NCBI GenBank assembly: GCA_002431965.1
Contig: DJEW01000018.1
Location: 1 to 29,749 of the forward strand
Direction of reading: 5' to 3'
DNA length: 29,749 bases
DNA from: Clostridiales bacterium UBA5888
GTDB lineage: Bacteria; Bacillota; Clostridia; Oscillospirales; Oscillospiraceae
The notes under the pieces are model-generated. The model was not told the origin of the DNA, made no database searches, and saw only the letters and a list, made by a program, of their open reading frames with translations. Both the position numbers and the translations under genes were made by a program. Of the stretch, positions 24,325 through 29,749 are shown in pieces; the first letter of the stretch is position 1; every line of letters starts with the position of its first letter.

Positions 24325-24999
24325 ATGTTTTCCGATATGTTTTACAAGCTCTGGGACAACGGTCTCATACAGCTCGGCATTTGGGAGACCGTATATATGA
24401 CGTTCATCTCCTCCGCCGTCGCCTATCTCATCGGCCTGCCGCTGGGAGTTATCCTCAGCATCACAGACTCGAAGGGCATCTGCCCCAATAAGGCGGTCAA
24501 CACGGTGCTCGGGCTCATCGTCAACTTCTTCCGCAGCATTCCTTTCATTATACTTATGGTCGCAATGCTGCCGGTCGCAAAGCTCGTGGTGGGCACGTCG
24601 CTGGGCAATAAGGCGGTCATCGTGATGCTCGTCATCGCCGCCGCGCCGTATGTGGCGCGCATGTGCGAAAGCTCCCTCAAGGAGGTCAGCGCCGGCGTGA
24701 TCGAAGCCGCGCAGTCAATGGGCGCGAATAACTTCGAGATAATCACAAAGGTGCTCATCCCCGAGGCAAAGCCCTCCCTCATAACCGGCGCGGCTATCTC
24801 CGTTGTTACTATCCTCGGCTACTCCGCCATGGCGGCGACCATCGGCGGCACGGGGCTGGGTCAGATAGCTATCATATACGGTCATCAGCGTTCAAACCCC
24901 GACATCACGTGGATATGCGTGTTCCTGACGGTCATTATCGTGCAGATAATTCAGGAGGCGGGCATGTTTATCGCCCGCAAGACCGACAAGCGGCTGTAA
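24325..24999 (+). CDS. metI: Methionine ABC transporter permease
   Basis: 224 residues with five predicted membrane segments, standard for MetI. WETVYMTFISSAVAYLIGLPLGV is the first conserved segment, NFFRSIPFIILMVAMLP the second, and the EAA loop is EAAQSMGANNFEIITKVLIPEAKPSLITG. GYSAMAATIGGTGLGQIAI is the highly conserved MetI C-terminal signature. It begins 3 bases after the metN stop, with GGAGGAG inside the metN end, so translation is coupled. It forms the homodimeric pore of the importer. Confidence 0.95.
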   Translation: MFSDMFYKLWDNGLIQLGIWETVYMTFISSAVAYLIGLPLGVILSITDSKGICPNKAVNTVLGLIVNFFRSIPFIILMVAMLPVAKLVVGTSLGNKAVIVMLVIAAAPYVARMCESSLKEVSAGVIEAAQSMGANNFEIITKVLIPEAKPSLITGAAISVVTILGYSAMAATIGGTGLGQIAIIYGHQRSNPDITWICVFLTVIIVQIIQEAGMFIARKTDKRL

Positions 25000-25054
25000 A
25001 ACCGCATTTCAATTCACTTACACCAATATTTTAATAAAAAAGGAGAAAACAAAA

Positions 25055-25948
25055 ATGAAAAAGACTCTTTCCATCGTTCTCGCACTCGTGCTGGCTCTGG
25101 CAGCCCTGACCGGCTGCGGCAGCGCCGCAAGCACCCCCGCCGCCACCGAGGCTCCCGCAGCCACGGACACCGCAGCTGACGCTGCCGCCACCGAAGCTCC
25201 CGCAGAGCTTGAGGTCATCAAGGTCGGCGCAAGCGCCACTCCTCACGCAGAGATCCTTGAGTCCGTCAAGGACGTCCTCGCCGCAGAGGGCTACGACCTT
25301 CAGGTCATCATCTACGACGATTACATCCTCCCCAACAAGGCTCTTGCCGATGGCGAGCTTGACGCGAACTACTTCCAGCACCGCCCCTACCTCGAAAGCT
25401 ACAATGAGGCCAACGGCACTGACCTTGTCTCCGCAGCGCTCATCCACTATGAGCCGTTCGGCATCTACGGCAACGGCGTGACCTCCCTTGACGACCTCGC
25501 CGAGGGCGCGACCATCCTCATCCCTGCCGACGACTCCAACGAGACCCGCGCTCTTCTCCTCCTCCAGCAGGAAGGTCTCATTGAGCTTCCCGCAGACGCC
25601 AGCGCCGAGGCCGGCGTAAGCCACCTTGACATTGTCGATGCGAAGGGCTACAACATTGTTCCCGTGCAGGCCGACACCGTTCCTTCCCAGCTTGCCAGCA
25701 GCGATAAGGGCACCATCGCAGTCATCAACGGCAACTACGCCATTCAGGCCGGTCTGAAGGTCGCAGACGCACTCGCAACCGAGGCTGCCGACGGCGACGC
25801 CGCCCAGACCTATGCCAACATCATTGCCGTGCGCAAGGGCGACGAGAACAGCGCAAAGACCCAGGCGCTCGTCAAGGCGCTCCAGACCGACGCCGTCAAG
25901 CAGTTCATCGCTGACCACTACGCCGGCGCAGTCGTCGCGATCTTCTGA
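25055..25948 (+). CDS. metQ: Methionine-binding lipoprotein
   Basis: 297 residues. The signal peptide ends in lipobox LTGC, with C21 as lipid anchor; an Ala/Thr/Pro/Glu-rich linker covers about 22-52. The NlpA/MetQ fold begins IKVGASATPHAEILESVKDVL, followed by LPNKALADGELDANYFQHRPYLESY and HYEPFGIYGNGVTSLDDLAEGATILIPADDSNETRALLLLQQ. These are typical of D/L-methionine-binding proteins. AAAAGGAG precedes the ATG. Last gene of the operon, followed by a strong terminator. The codon use is unusually uniform, as expected of a highly expressed binding protein. Confidence 0.95.
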   Translation: MKKTLSIVLALVLALAALTGCGSAASTPAATEAPAATDTAADAAATEAPAELEVIKVGASATPHAEILESVKDVLAAEGYDLQVIIYDDYILPNKALADGELDANYFQHRPYLESYNEANGTDLVSAALIHYEPFGIYGNGVTSLDDLAEGATILIPADDSNETRALLLLQQEGLIELPADASAEAGVSHLDIVDAKGYNIVPVQADTVPSQLASSDKGTIAVINGNYAIQAGLKVADALATEAADGDAAQTYANIIAVRKGDENSAKTQALVKALQTDAVKQFIADHYAGAVVAIF

Positions 25949-25981
25949 TCAGCCGCAGGGCATCAGCACAATAAAAGTATT

Positions 25982-26014
25982 ACCGGGTGCAGAGCGATCT
26001 GCACCCGGTTTTTC
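25982..26014 (+). terminator. Terminator of metNIQ
   Basis: Perfect 12-bp stem ACCGGGTGCAGA / TCTGCACCCGGT with a GCGA loop and a following T-run. Confidence 0.9.
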
Positions 26015-26042
26015 TATTGGTCAGCCAATTCTGAGAGCATAG

Positions 26043-26077
26043 AAAAAACCGACAACTCATTAAAGCTGTCGGTTTTT
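26043..26077. terminator. Bidirectional terminator for tRNA-Ser(GGA)
   Basis: An 11-bp inverted repeat AAAAACCGACA / TGTCGGTTTTT gives T-runs on both strands. On the minus strand it ends the tRNA transcript; on the plus strand it backs up the metQ terminator. Confidence 0.85.
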
Positions 26078-26102
26078 GAGCGGAGTGTATTTAACTCCGG
26101 CA

Positions 26103-26194
26103 TGGCGGAGAAGAAGGGATTCGAACCCTTGATACCCTTATGGGGTATACACGATTTCCAATCGTGCGCGCTCGACCAACTACGCGACTTCTCC
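26103..26194 (-). tRNA. tRNA-Ser (anticodon GGA)
   Basis: The acceptor stem is GGAGAAG / CTTCTCC, with G discriminator and encoded CCA. The anticodon stem-loop CACGA-TTGGAAA-TCGTG gives anticodon GGA. A long variable arm (TATACCCCATAAGGGTATC) and T-arm GGTTCGAATCC complete a 92-base class II serine tRNA. It is monocistronic, like the other tRNA-Ser in the window. Confidence 0.95.
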
Positions 26195-26237
26195 GTGTTT
26201 GCTCAAGAAACATAGCTATGAACTTGTCAGCTTGGAT

Positions 26238-26266
26238 ATTATAATTCATCCCCATGTCAAAGTCAA
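26238..26266 (-). promoter_or_regulatory. Promoter of tRNA-Ser(GGA)
   Basis: Minus strand TTGACT, a 17-base spacer and consensus TATAAT, about 45 bases before the mature tRNA 5' end. Confidence 0.8.
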
Positions 26267-26317
26267 GGAATATTTTTTCGTTTTCCGCAAAGATTATATC
26301 TGAACGGAGGAATGCCC

Positions 26318-26761
26318 ATGAATATGACAAATGACGAATACAGAGAATACGCCGAGCGGCGCGCCCCTCGCTCACGGACGAGAGGAAATATCATCCGCGC
26401 CTTTCTCGTCGGCGGCGCGATATGCGCCCTCGGGCAGCTCATCACCGCTCTGTGGGGTCTGGCAGGGCTCAGCGAGGGCGACGCTGGCAGCGCCTGCTCC
26501 ATCACGCTGGTGTTTGCAGGCGCGCTTTTGACCGGCGTCGGCGTTTATGACGATCTCGCGCGCTTTGCGGGCGCAGGAACGCTCGTGCCAATCACGGGCT
26601 TTGCAAACTCCGTCGCAGCCCCGGCACTGGAATTCAAGACCGAGGGCTTCATCACCGGCACCGCCGTGAAAATGTTCAGCATCGCAGGTCCCGTCATCGT
26701 CTACGGCGTGAGTGCGAGCGCTGTATACGGGCTCATCCTGTGCCTGTTCGGCGCGGCGTAA
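26318..26761 (+). CDS. spoVAC: Stage V sporulation protein AC (dipicolinate channel family)
   Basis: 147 residues, the SpoVAC length. After a charged N-terminus (NDEYREYAERRAPRSRTRGN) come four hydrophobic segments. FLVGGAICALGQLI, then GALLTGVGVYDDLARFAGAGTLVPITGFANSVAAPALEFKTEGF and KMFSIAGPVIVYG are the conserved SpoVAC core. In Bacillus, SpoVA proteins move Ca-dipicolinate into the forespore and release it on germination. I take the ATG at 26318 since CGGAGG is 7 bases upstream; the ATG at 26312 touches that site. spoVAD and spoVAE, normally adjacent, are not here, so this is an orphan copy or the locus is dispersed. A sigma-G or sigma-F promoter was not clearly seen. Confidence 0.88.
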   Translation: MNMTNDEYREYAERRAPRSRTRGNIIRAFLVGGAICALGQLITALWGLAGLSEGDAGSACSITLVFAGALLTGVGVYDDLARFAGAGTLVPITGFANSVAAPALEFKTEGFITGTAVKMFSIAGPVIVYGVSASAVYGLILCLFGAA

Positions 26762-26788
26762 ATCAAATATTCCATGGAGGAAATTCAA

Positions 26789-26944
26789 ATGAGCAGAAAA
26801 TCCGGAAAAAAGAACGAAAAGAACGATAAGCCCGCACCCGTGATCACCGGGCACGACGCGCGCGCCGAGCGCCGCTCCGGCGACAGGCGCGAGTTTGAGC
26901 GCGAATCGGACGCGCCGGACGGCGTCTCGGGCAACTGGAGCTGA
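26789..26944 (+). CDS. Small charged protein downstream of spoVAC, unknown
   Basis: 51 residues, with ATGGAGGAAATTCAA giving a good ribosome site before the ATG. It is strongly hydrophilic: Lys-rich at the N-terminus (SRKSGKKNEKNDK), Arg/Glu/Asp-rich in the middle, ending Ser-Gly-Asn-Trp-Ser. It is probably disordered. It follows spoVAC by 27 bases with no terminator between, so both are likely one transcript, possibly in the developing spore. I recognise no family, and the frame is short enough that some doubt remains. Confidence 0.55.
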   Translation: MSRKSGKKNEKNDKPAPVITGHDARAERRSGDRREFERESDAPDGVSGNWS

Positions 26945-27008
26945 GGGAGCTGCCCAAAATGTCCGGCGGCGCTCCGGCGGATTTGATCGGGGCTCTCTCT
27001 GGGCTGCC

Positions 27009-27896
27009 TCAGGAATACATGCGCTGTACGGTCTCCTGTGCGCAGCGGACGAAGCTTTTGATGCTGCGGTCGTTCAGCTTGTGCTCGTTTATGACGATGC
27101 CAAGGCGGCGGCACGCAGGCGGCGCAAGCGGTACGGCGAGCACGCGGTCGGATATGCCGTCCATTATAAGCTCCGACAGAACGCTCACGCCCAGCCCATG
27201 CGCCGCCATGGACACGATGGACGCATCGTCCAGCCCGGTATAGCGAAACTCCGGGTTCACGCGCGCGCCGCCTGCCGACAGCGCCGGCATGATGTCCATG
27301 TCCATGCCGTCCGACGGCACAAGAAATTCCCGCCCGTCGAACAGCTCCACCGGGAACGCCCCGCCGTCGAGGCGGAAGTCTGCCGGGAGTATGGCGAGCA
27401 GCGGATCGTCATGCAGCTCCACCCAGCTCATTCCCTGGCACAGCGACGGCTGGTAGCTGACTATGGCGCAGTCCAGCTCGTCGTTTTTCACGGCGTCATA
27501 GCCGTCCTGCATACTGCCCGTTTTTATGGACACGTCGATGTCCGGGCTCACGCGGCGCAGATCCGCCAGTATGGCGGGCAGCCACTGGCGCGAGACGCTG
27601 GAATACGCGCCGAGGCGCAAAACCGTGAAGCTGCGCTGGATGAGCCTGTCCACACTCTGCTCCAGCTCGTCGGCACAGCGCGCGAGCGCTTTCAGCTGCG
27701 GCAGCAGCTCCCGCCCCGCCGGGGACGGGCGCACACCGCCCTTGCTGCGCACGAGGATGCGTATGCCAAGCTCATCCTCCAGCGAGTTCATCATGTGCGT
27801 CAGCCCGGACTGGGTGTACCCCATTTCCGCCGCCGCCGCAGTCAGGCTGCCCTTGTCGAGCGCCGTGAGCAGTGCTCTGATCTTCTTGGTGTCCAT
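27009..27896 (-). CDS. LysR family transcriptional regulator
   Basis: 295 residues, the typical length. The N-terminal winged helix-turn-helix is KIRALLTALDKGSLTAAAAEMGYTQSGLTHMMNSLEDELGIRILVRS, with the family pattern of Ala-rich first helix and Ser/Gln recognition helix. A linker helix and the periplasmic-binding-protein-like effector domain (about 90-290) follow. It diverges from the transporter gene at 28056, the usual layout for a LysR regulator and its target. No good ribosome site precedes the ATG, so it may be weakly translated. The effector cannot be predicted; a substrate of the adjacent transporter is an obvious guess. Confidence 0.9.
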   Translation of the reverse strand: MDTKKIRALLTALDKGSLTAAAAEMGYTQSGLTHMMNSLEDELGIRILVRSKGGVRPSPAGRELLPQLKALARCADELEQSVDRLIQRSFTVLRLGAYSSVSRQWLPAILADLRRVSPDIDVSIKTGSMQDGYDAVKNDELDCAIVSYQPSLCQGMSWVELHDDPLLAILPADFRLDGGAFPVELFDGREFLVPSDGMDMDIMPALSAGGARVNPEFRYTGLDDASIVSMAAHGLGVSVLSELIMDGISDRVLAVPLAPPACRRLGIVINEHKLNDRSIKSFVRCAQETVQRMYS

Positions 27897-27936
27897 CTTT
27901 GTTAAATATTTCGCTTTCTTATAATAGATTTTATAT

Positions 27937-27951
27937 ATTAGGCTTTCTAAT
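27937..27951. promoter_or_regulatory. Candidate LysR operator
   Basis: ATTAG-GCTTT-CTAAT, a perfect 5-bp-armed dyad containing the T-N11-A arrangement of LysR sites, in the divergent region between regulator and transporter. Confidence 0.45.
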
Positions 27952-27973
27952 GATATGCATAAGAATGTAGAGG

Positions 27974-28002
27974 TTGGTAAATCAATGCTCCGGTGTTATA
28001 AT
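27974..28002 (+). promoter_or_regulatory. Promoter of the symporter gene
   Basis: TTGGTA, a 17-base spacer and consensus TATAAT, 53 bases upstream of the start codon. Confidence 0.65.
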
Positions 28003-28055
28003 TGTGCCAAGATTGTTTAAAAACCCTTAAATTTTATATGAAGAGAGGTATGTAA

Positions 28056-29606
28056 ATGGAAAACAATCGTGGTTCATGGGGCAGCAATCTGGGCTTTATC
28101 CTCGCTGCCATAGGCTCCGCCGTCGGGCTGGGCAACATCTGGGGCTTTCCGTACAAGATGGGCAAGAGCGGCGGCTTTGCCTTCCTCATCGTGTACATAG
28201 TCCTGGCGATCATCGTCGGGCTCACCGTGATGGCGAGCGAGCTGGCGCTTGGGCGCAAGACCGGCACGGGCGTTGTCGGTGCGTACAAGGCTGTCAGCAG
28301 GAAATACCGCTGGCTCGGCTGGCTCGGCATTATCTCCCCATTCCTTATTCTCAGCTTCTACTGCGTGCTTGGCGGCTATTGCTTCCAGTACATGTTCCTC
28401 AACTTCGCGGAGCTGGGATTCGGGCTGAGCAACCTCTTCGGCACGTCCATCACCGGCTCTAACACCTTCTCCGCCATGCTCACAAACCAGTTCGGCTGCG
28501 CAGTGTTCACGTTCCTTTTCCTCGGGCTGTGCATGCTGATCGTCAAGGGCGGGGTGTCCGGCGGCATTGAGCGCTTCAACAAGGTCGGCATGCCGGCGCT
28601 CTTCGTGATGCTGGTCGTCGTCATTATCCGCTCCGTCACGCTCCCCAACGCTATTGAGGGGCTCAAGTTCATGTTCGTTCCAGGTTACGCCGTCAAGGCG
28701 GGCTTCATTGAGGAAGCCCCCAACCTCATCACGGTGCTCGGCACTGCCGGCGGGCAGATGTTCTTCTCACTGTCCCTTGCGATGGGCATAATGGTGACCT
28801 ACGGCTCTTACCTCAGCAAGGACGAAAACCTTGTCAAGAACTCCGGCGTCATCGTCTTCGCCGATACTCTCGTTGCCATCATGGCGGGTCTTGCGGTCAT
28901 TCCCGCCGCTGTTGCAAACGGAATCAACACCGGCGTCGCCGTCAGCGACATTCAGCTTGGCGGTCCGAAGCTTCTGTTCGTCACTCTGCAGGATGTTTTC
29001 TCCAACATGGGCGCGTCCGGTCCTCTTTTCGGCGTGGTGTTCTATCTGCTCGTCATCGTCGCCGCCATCTCCTCCGCCATTTCCCTGATGGAGGTCATTG
29101 CGACCTACTTCATTGATAAGCGCGCCGCGCAGGGTAAGACCAACGACCGCACGAAGATCGTTCTCTGGGTCGCCGCCGCCATTCTTGTTGAAGCGCTCAT
29201 CGTCGCCATCGACGGTCTCGGTGCGAACGGCGTGTGGGTTCCGTTCCAGAAGACGCTCGGCGTCGGCACGTGGAACGACTGCTGGCTTGACTTTATGGAC
29301 TTCTGGTCAGAGGGCCTCATGATGCCTCTCGGCGCAATGCTCATGGCGCTGATGATCGGCTGGGAGCTCAATCCCGGCTTCATGCTCAACGAGATACACT
29401 CCGGCGAAAAGTCGAAGCTCTTCGACGTTTTCTACCGCGTGTGCATGAAGTGGCTGGTAGCGCCGATCATGGCGTTCGTCCTTGCCGGTCAGCTCATCGA
29501 CTTTCTGCCGGTGAACCCGAAAATACTCTACGGCGTTGCGTTCGGTCTGCTGGCGATATTCTTCTTCTATACTCTCATCGGGCGCAGGAAAGCTGAAAAC
29601 AAATAA
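28056..29606 (+). CDS. Sodium-dependent transporter of the neurotransmitter:sodium symporter (SNF) family
   Basis: 516 residues with about 12 membrane segments, as in bacterial LeuT/MhsT/TnaT-like proteins. The N-terminal W-x-S-x-x-G-F-I-L-A-A-I-G-S-A-V-G-L-G-N-I-W-G-F-P segment is the family hallmark and includes the unwound region of helix 1 that binds Na+ and the substrate amino group. LSLAMGIMVTYGSYL (helix 6 region) and AISSAISLMEVIATY (helix 8) are further conserved parts. It would import an amino acid or related compound with Na+; the substrate is not readable. AGAGAGGT precedes the ATG. It is divergent from a LysR regulator and ends before two hairpins. Confidence 0.93.
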   Translation: MENNRGSWGSNLGFILAAIGSAVGLGNIWGFPYKMGKSGGFAFLIVYIVLAIIVGLTVMASELALGRKTGTGVVGAYKAVSRKYRWLGWLGIISPFLILSFYCVLGGYCFQYMFLNFAELGFGLSNLFGTSITGSNTFSAMLTNQFGCAVFTFLFLGLCMLIVKGGVSGGIERFNKVGMPALFVMLVVVIIRSVTLPNAIEGLKFMFVPGYAVKAGFIEEAPNLITVLGTAGGQMFFSLSLAMGIMVTYGSYLSKDENLVKNSGVIVFADTLVAIMAGLAVIPAAVANGINTGVAVSDIQLGGPKLLFVTLQDVFSNMGASGPLFGVVFYLLVIVAAISSAISLMEVIATYFIDKRAAQGKTNDRTKIVLWVAAAILVEALIVAIDGLGANGVWVPFQKTLGVGTWNDCWLDFMDFWSEGLMMPLGAMLMALMIGWELNPGFMLNEIHSGEKSKLFDVFYRVCMKWLVAPIMAFVLAGQLIDFLPVNPKILYGVAFGLLAIFFFYTLIGRRKAENK

Positions 29607-29634
29607 GACGCGCTCACTGTCTGTACACTCCCTG

Positions 29635-29659
29635 ATCCGGCGGCTTTATGCCGCCGGAT
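29635..29659 (+). terminator. GC-rich hairpin after the symporter gene
   Basis: 10-bp stem ATCCGGCGGC / GCCGCCGGAT with a short loop, followed by TTCAG without a real T-run. Confidence 0.6.
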
Positions 29660-29667
29660 TTCAGCTT

Positions 29668-29698
29668 GTCAAAAAAGTCCTCACAGGACTTTTTTGAC
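29668..29698. terminator. Second hairpin after the symporter gene, with flanking T-run
   Basis: 13-bp stem GTCAAAAAAGTCC / GGACTTTTTTGAC with a TCACA loop; T-runs form within both strands. It is contiguous with repeat copy 2. Confidence 0.75.
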
Positions 29699-29725
29699 CG
29701 CGCTTTCCGCCGAGCATTTTGAAAG
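29691..29725 (+). repeat. 35-bp interspersed repeat, copy 2
   Basis: Identical over 35 bases, in the opposite orientation, to 17572-17606. It starts in the T-run of a terminator hairpin and is followed by sequence making an 11-bp inverted repeat AGCATTTTGAA / TTCAAAATGCT (29713-29738). The window ends shortly after, so the full extent of this element is not visible. Confidence 0.85.
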
Positions 29726-29749
29726 TGTTCAAAATGCTGTTACCGAAAG

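Noticed and set aside
25110..25205. Repetitive GCC/GCA/ACC/CCC codons in metQ
   Set aside because: This is the Ala/Thr/Pro/Glu linker normally found after the lipobox of binding lipoproteins, not a DNA-level repeat element.

Overview
The window looks like chromosome from a spore-forming, largely anaerobic Firmicute of the class Clostridia, probably a gut member of the Oscillospiraceae or a relative. The grounds are a SpoVAC homologue, an oxygen-independent (glycyl-radical) ribonucleotide reductase with its activase, strong AGGAGG-type ribosome binding sites, sigma-A promoters with 17-bp spacers, and GC-rich genes with AT-rich intergenic regions. No phage, insertion sequence, plasmid or CRISPR signal was seen. 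The genus cannot be fixed from sequence reading alone.

Layout. 1-670 (minus): a flavodoxin-like gene cut by the window edge, an N-terminally truncated AlkZ-related remnant, and tRNA-Ser(CGA) with its own promoter and terminator. 864-4272 (plus): a ribbon-helix-helix regulator and clpB. 4303-6958 (minus): an alpha/beta hydrolase fused to a membrane domain, and a MarR regulator. 6980-8095 (minus): galK. 8232-11017 (plus): nicotinate phosphoribosyltransferase, a small membrane protein and an Asp/Glu racemase. 11008-12344 (plus): a leucine-rich-repeat lipoprotein. 12495-15908 (plus): a Cys-codon leader peptide, a terminator and a four-gene cysteine/cystine-type ABC transporter. 15978-17637: a zinc-ribbon protein (minus), and a class I aminotransferase (plus). 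17645-22874 (minus): the nrdG-nrdD-trxB-acyltransferase cluster behind a pair of NrdR-box-like sites. 23083-26014 (plus): a Met-codon leader peptide, a terminator and metN-metI-metQ. 26043-26266 (minus): tRNA-Ser(GGA). 26318-26944 (plus): spoVAC and a small charged ORF. 27009-29606: a LysR regulator divergent from a sodium:neurotransmitter-symporter-family transporter. The window ends in a repeat that also occurs, inverted, near 17572.

The most interesting content is a pair of matched transcription attenuators for sulfur amino acid uptake. Each has a TTGACA/TATWAT promoter with the same motif just upstream of the -10 box, an identical 14-base segment carrying the ribosome binding site, a 32-36 codon leader peptide, and an intrinsic terminator before the transporter genes. 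The leader ahead of metNIQ has 11 internal Met codons in 32. The leader ahead of the cysteine-type transporter has Cys-Cys-Arg-Cys, followed at once by 10 bases perfectly complementary to the 5' arm of its terminator. Firmicutes usually control these genes with S-box riboswitches, T-boxes or CymR, so ribosome-mediated attenuation by Met and Cys codons would be an unusual arrangement. The codons, promoters and hairpins are read directly; the attenuation mechanism is inferred.

Other connected themes are thiol and redox metabolism (NrdD with a built-in redoxin domain, next to a thioredoxin reductase) and several regulators with candidate operators beside them (RHH/clpB, MarR, LysR/transporter).
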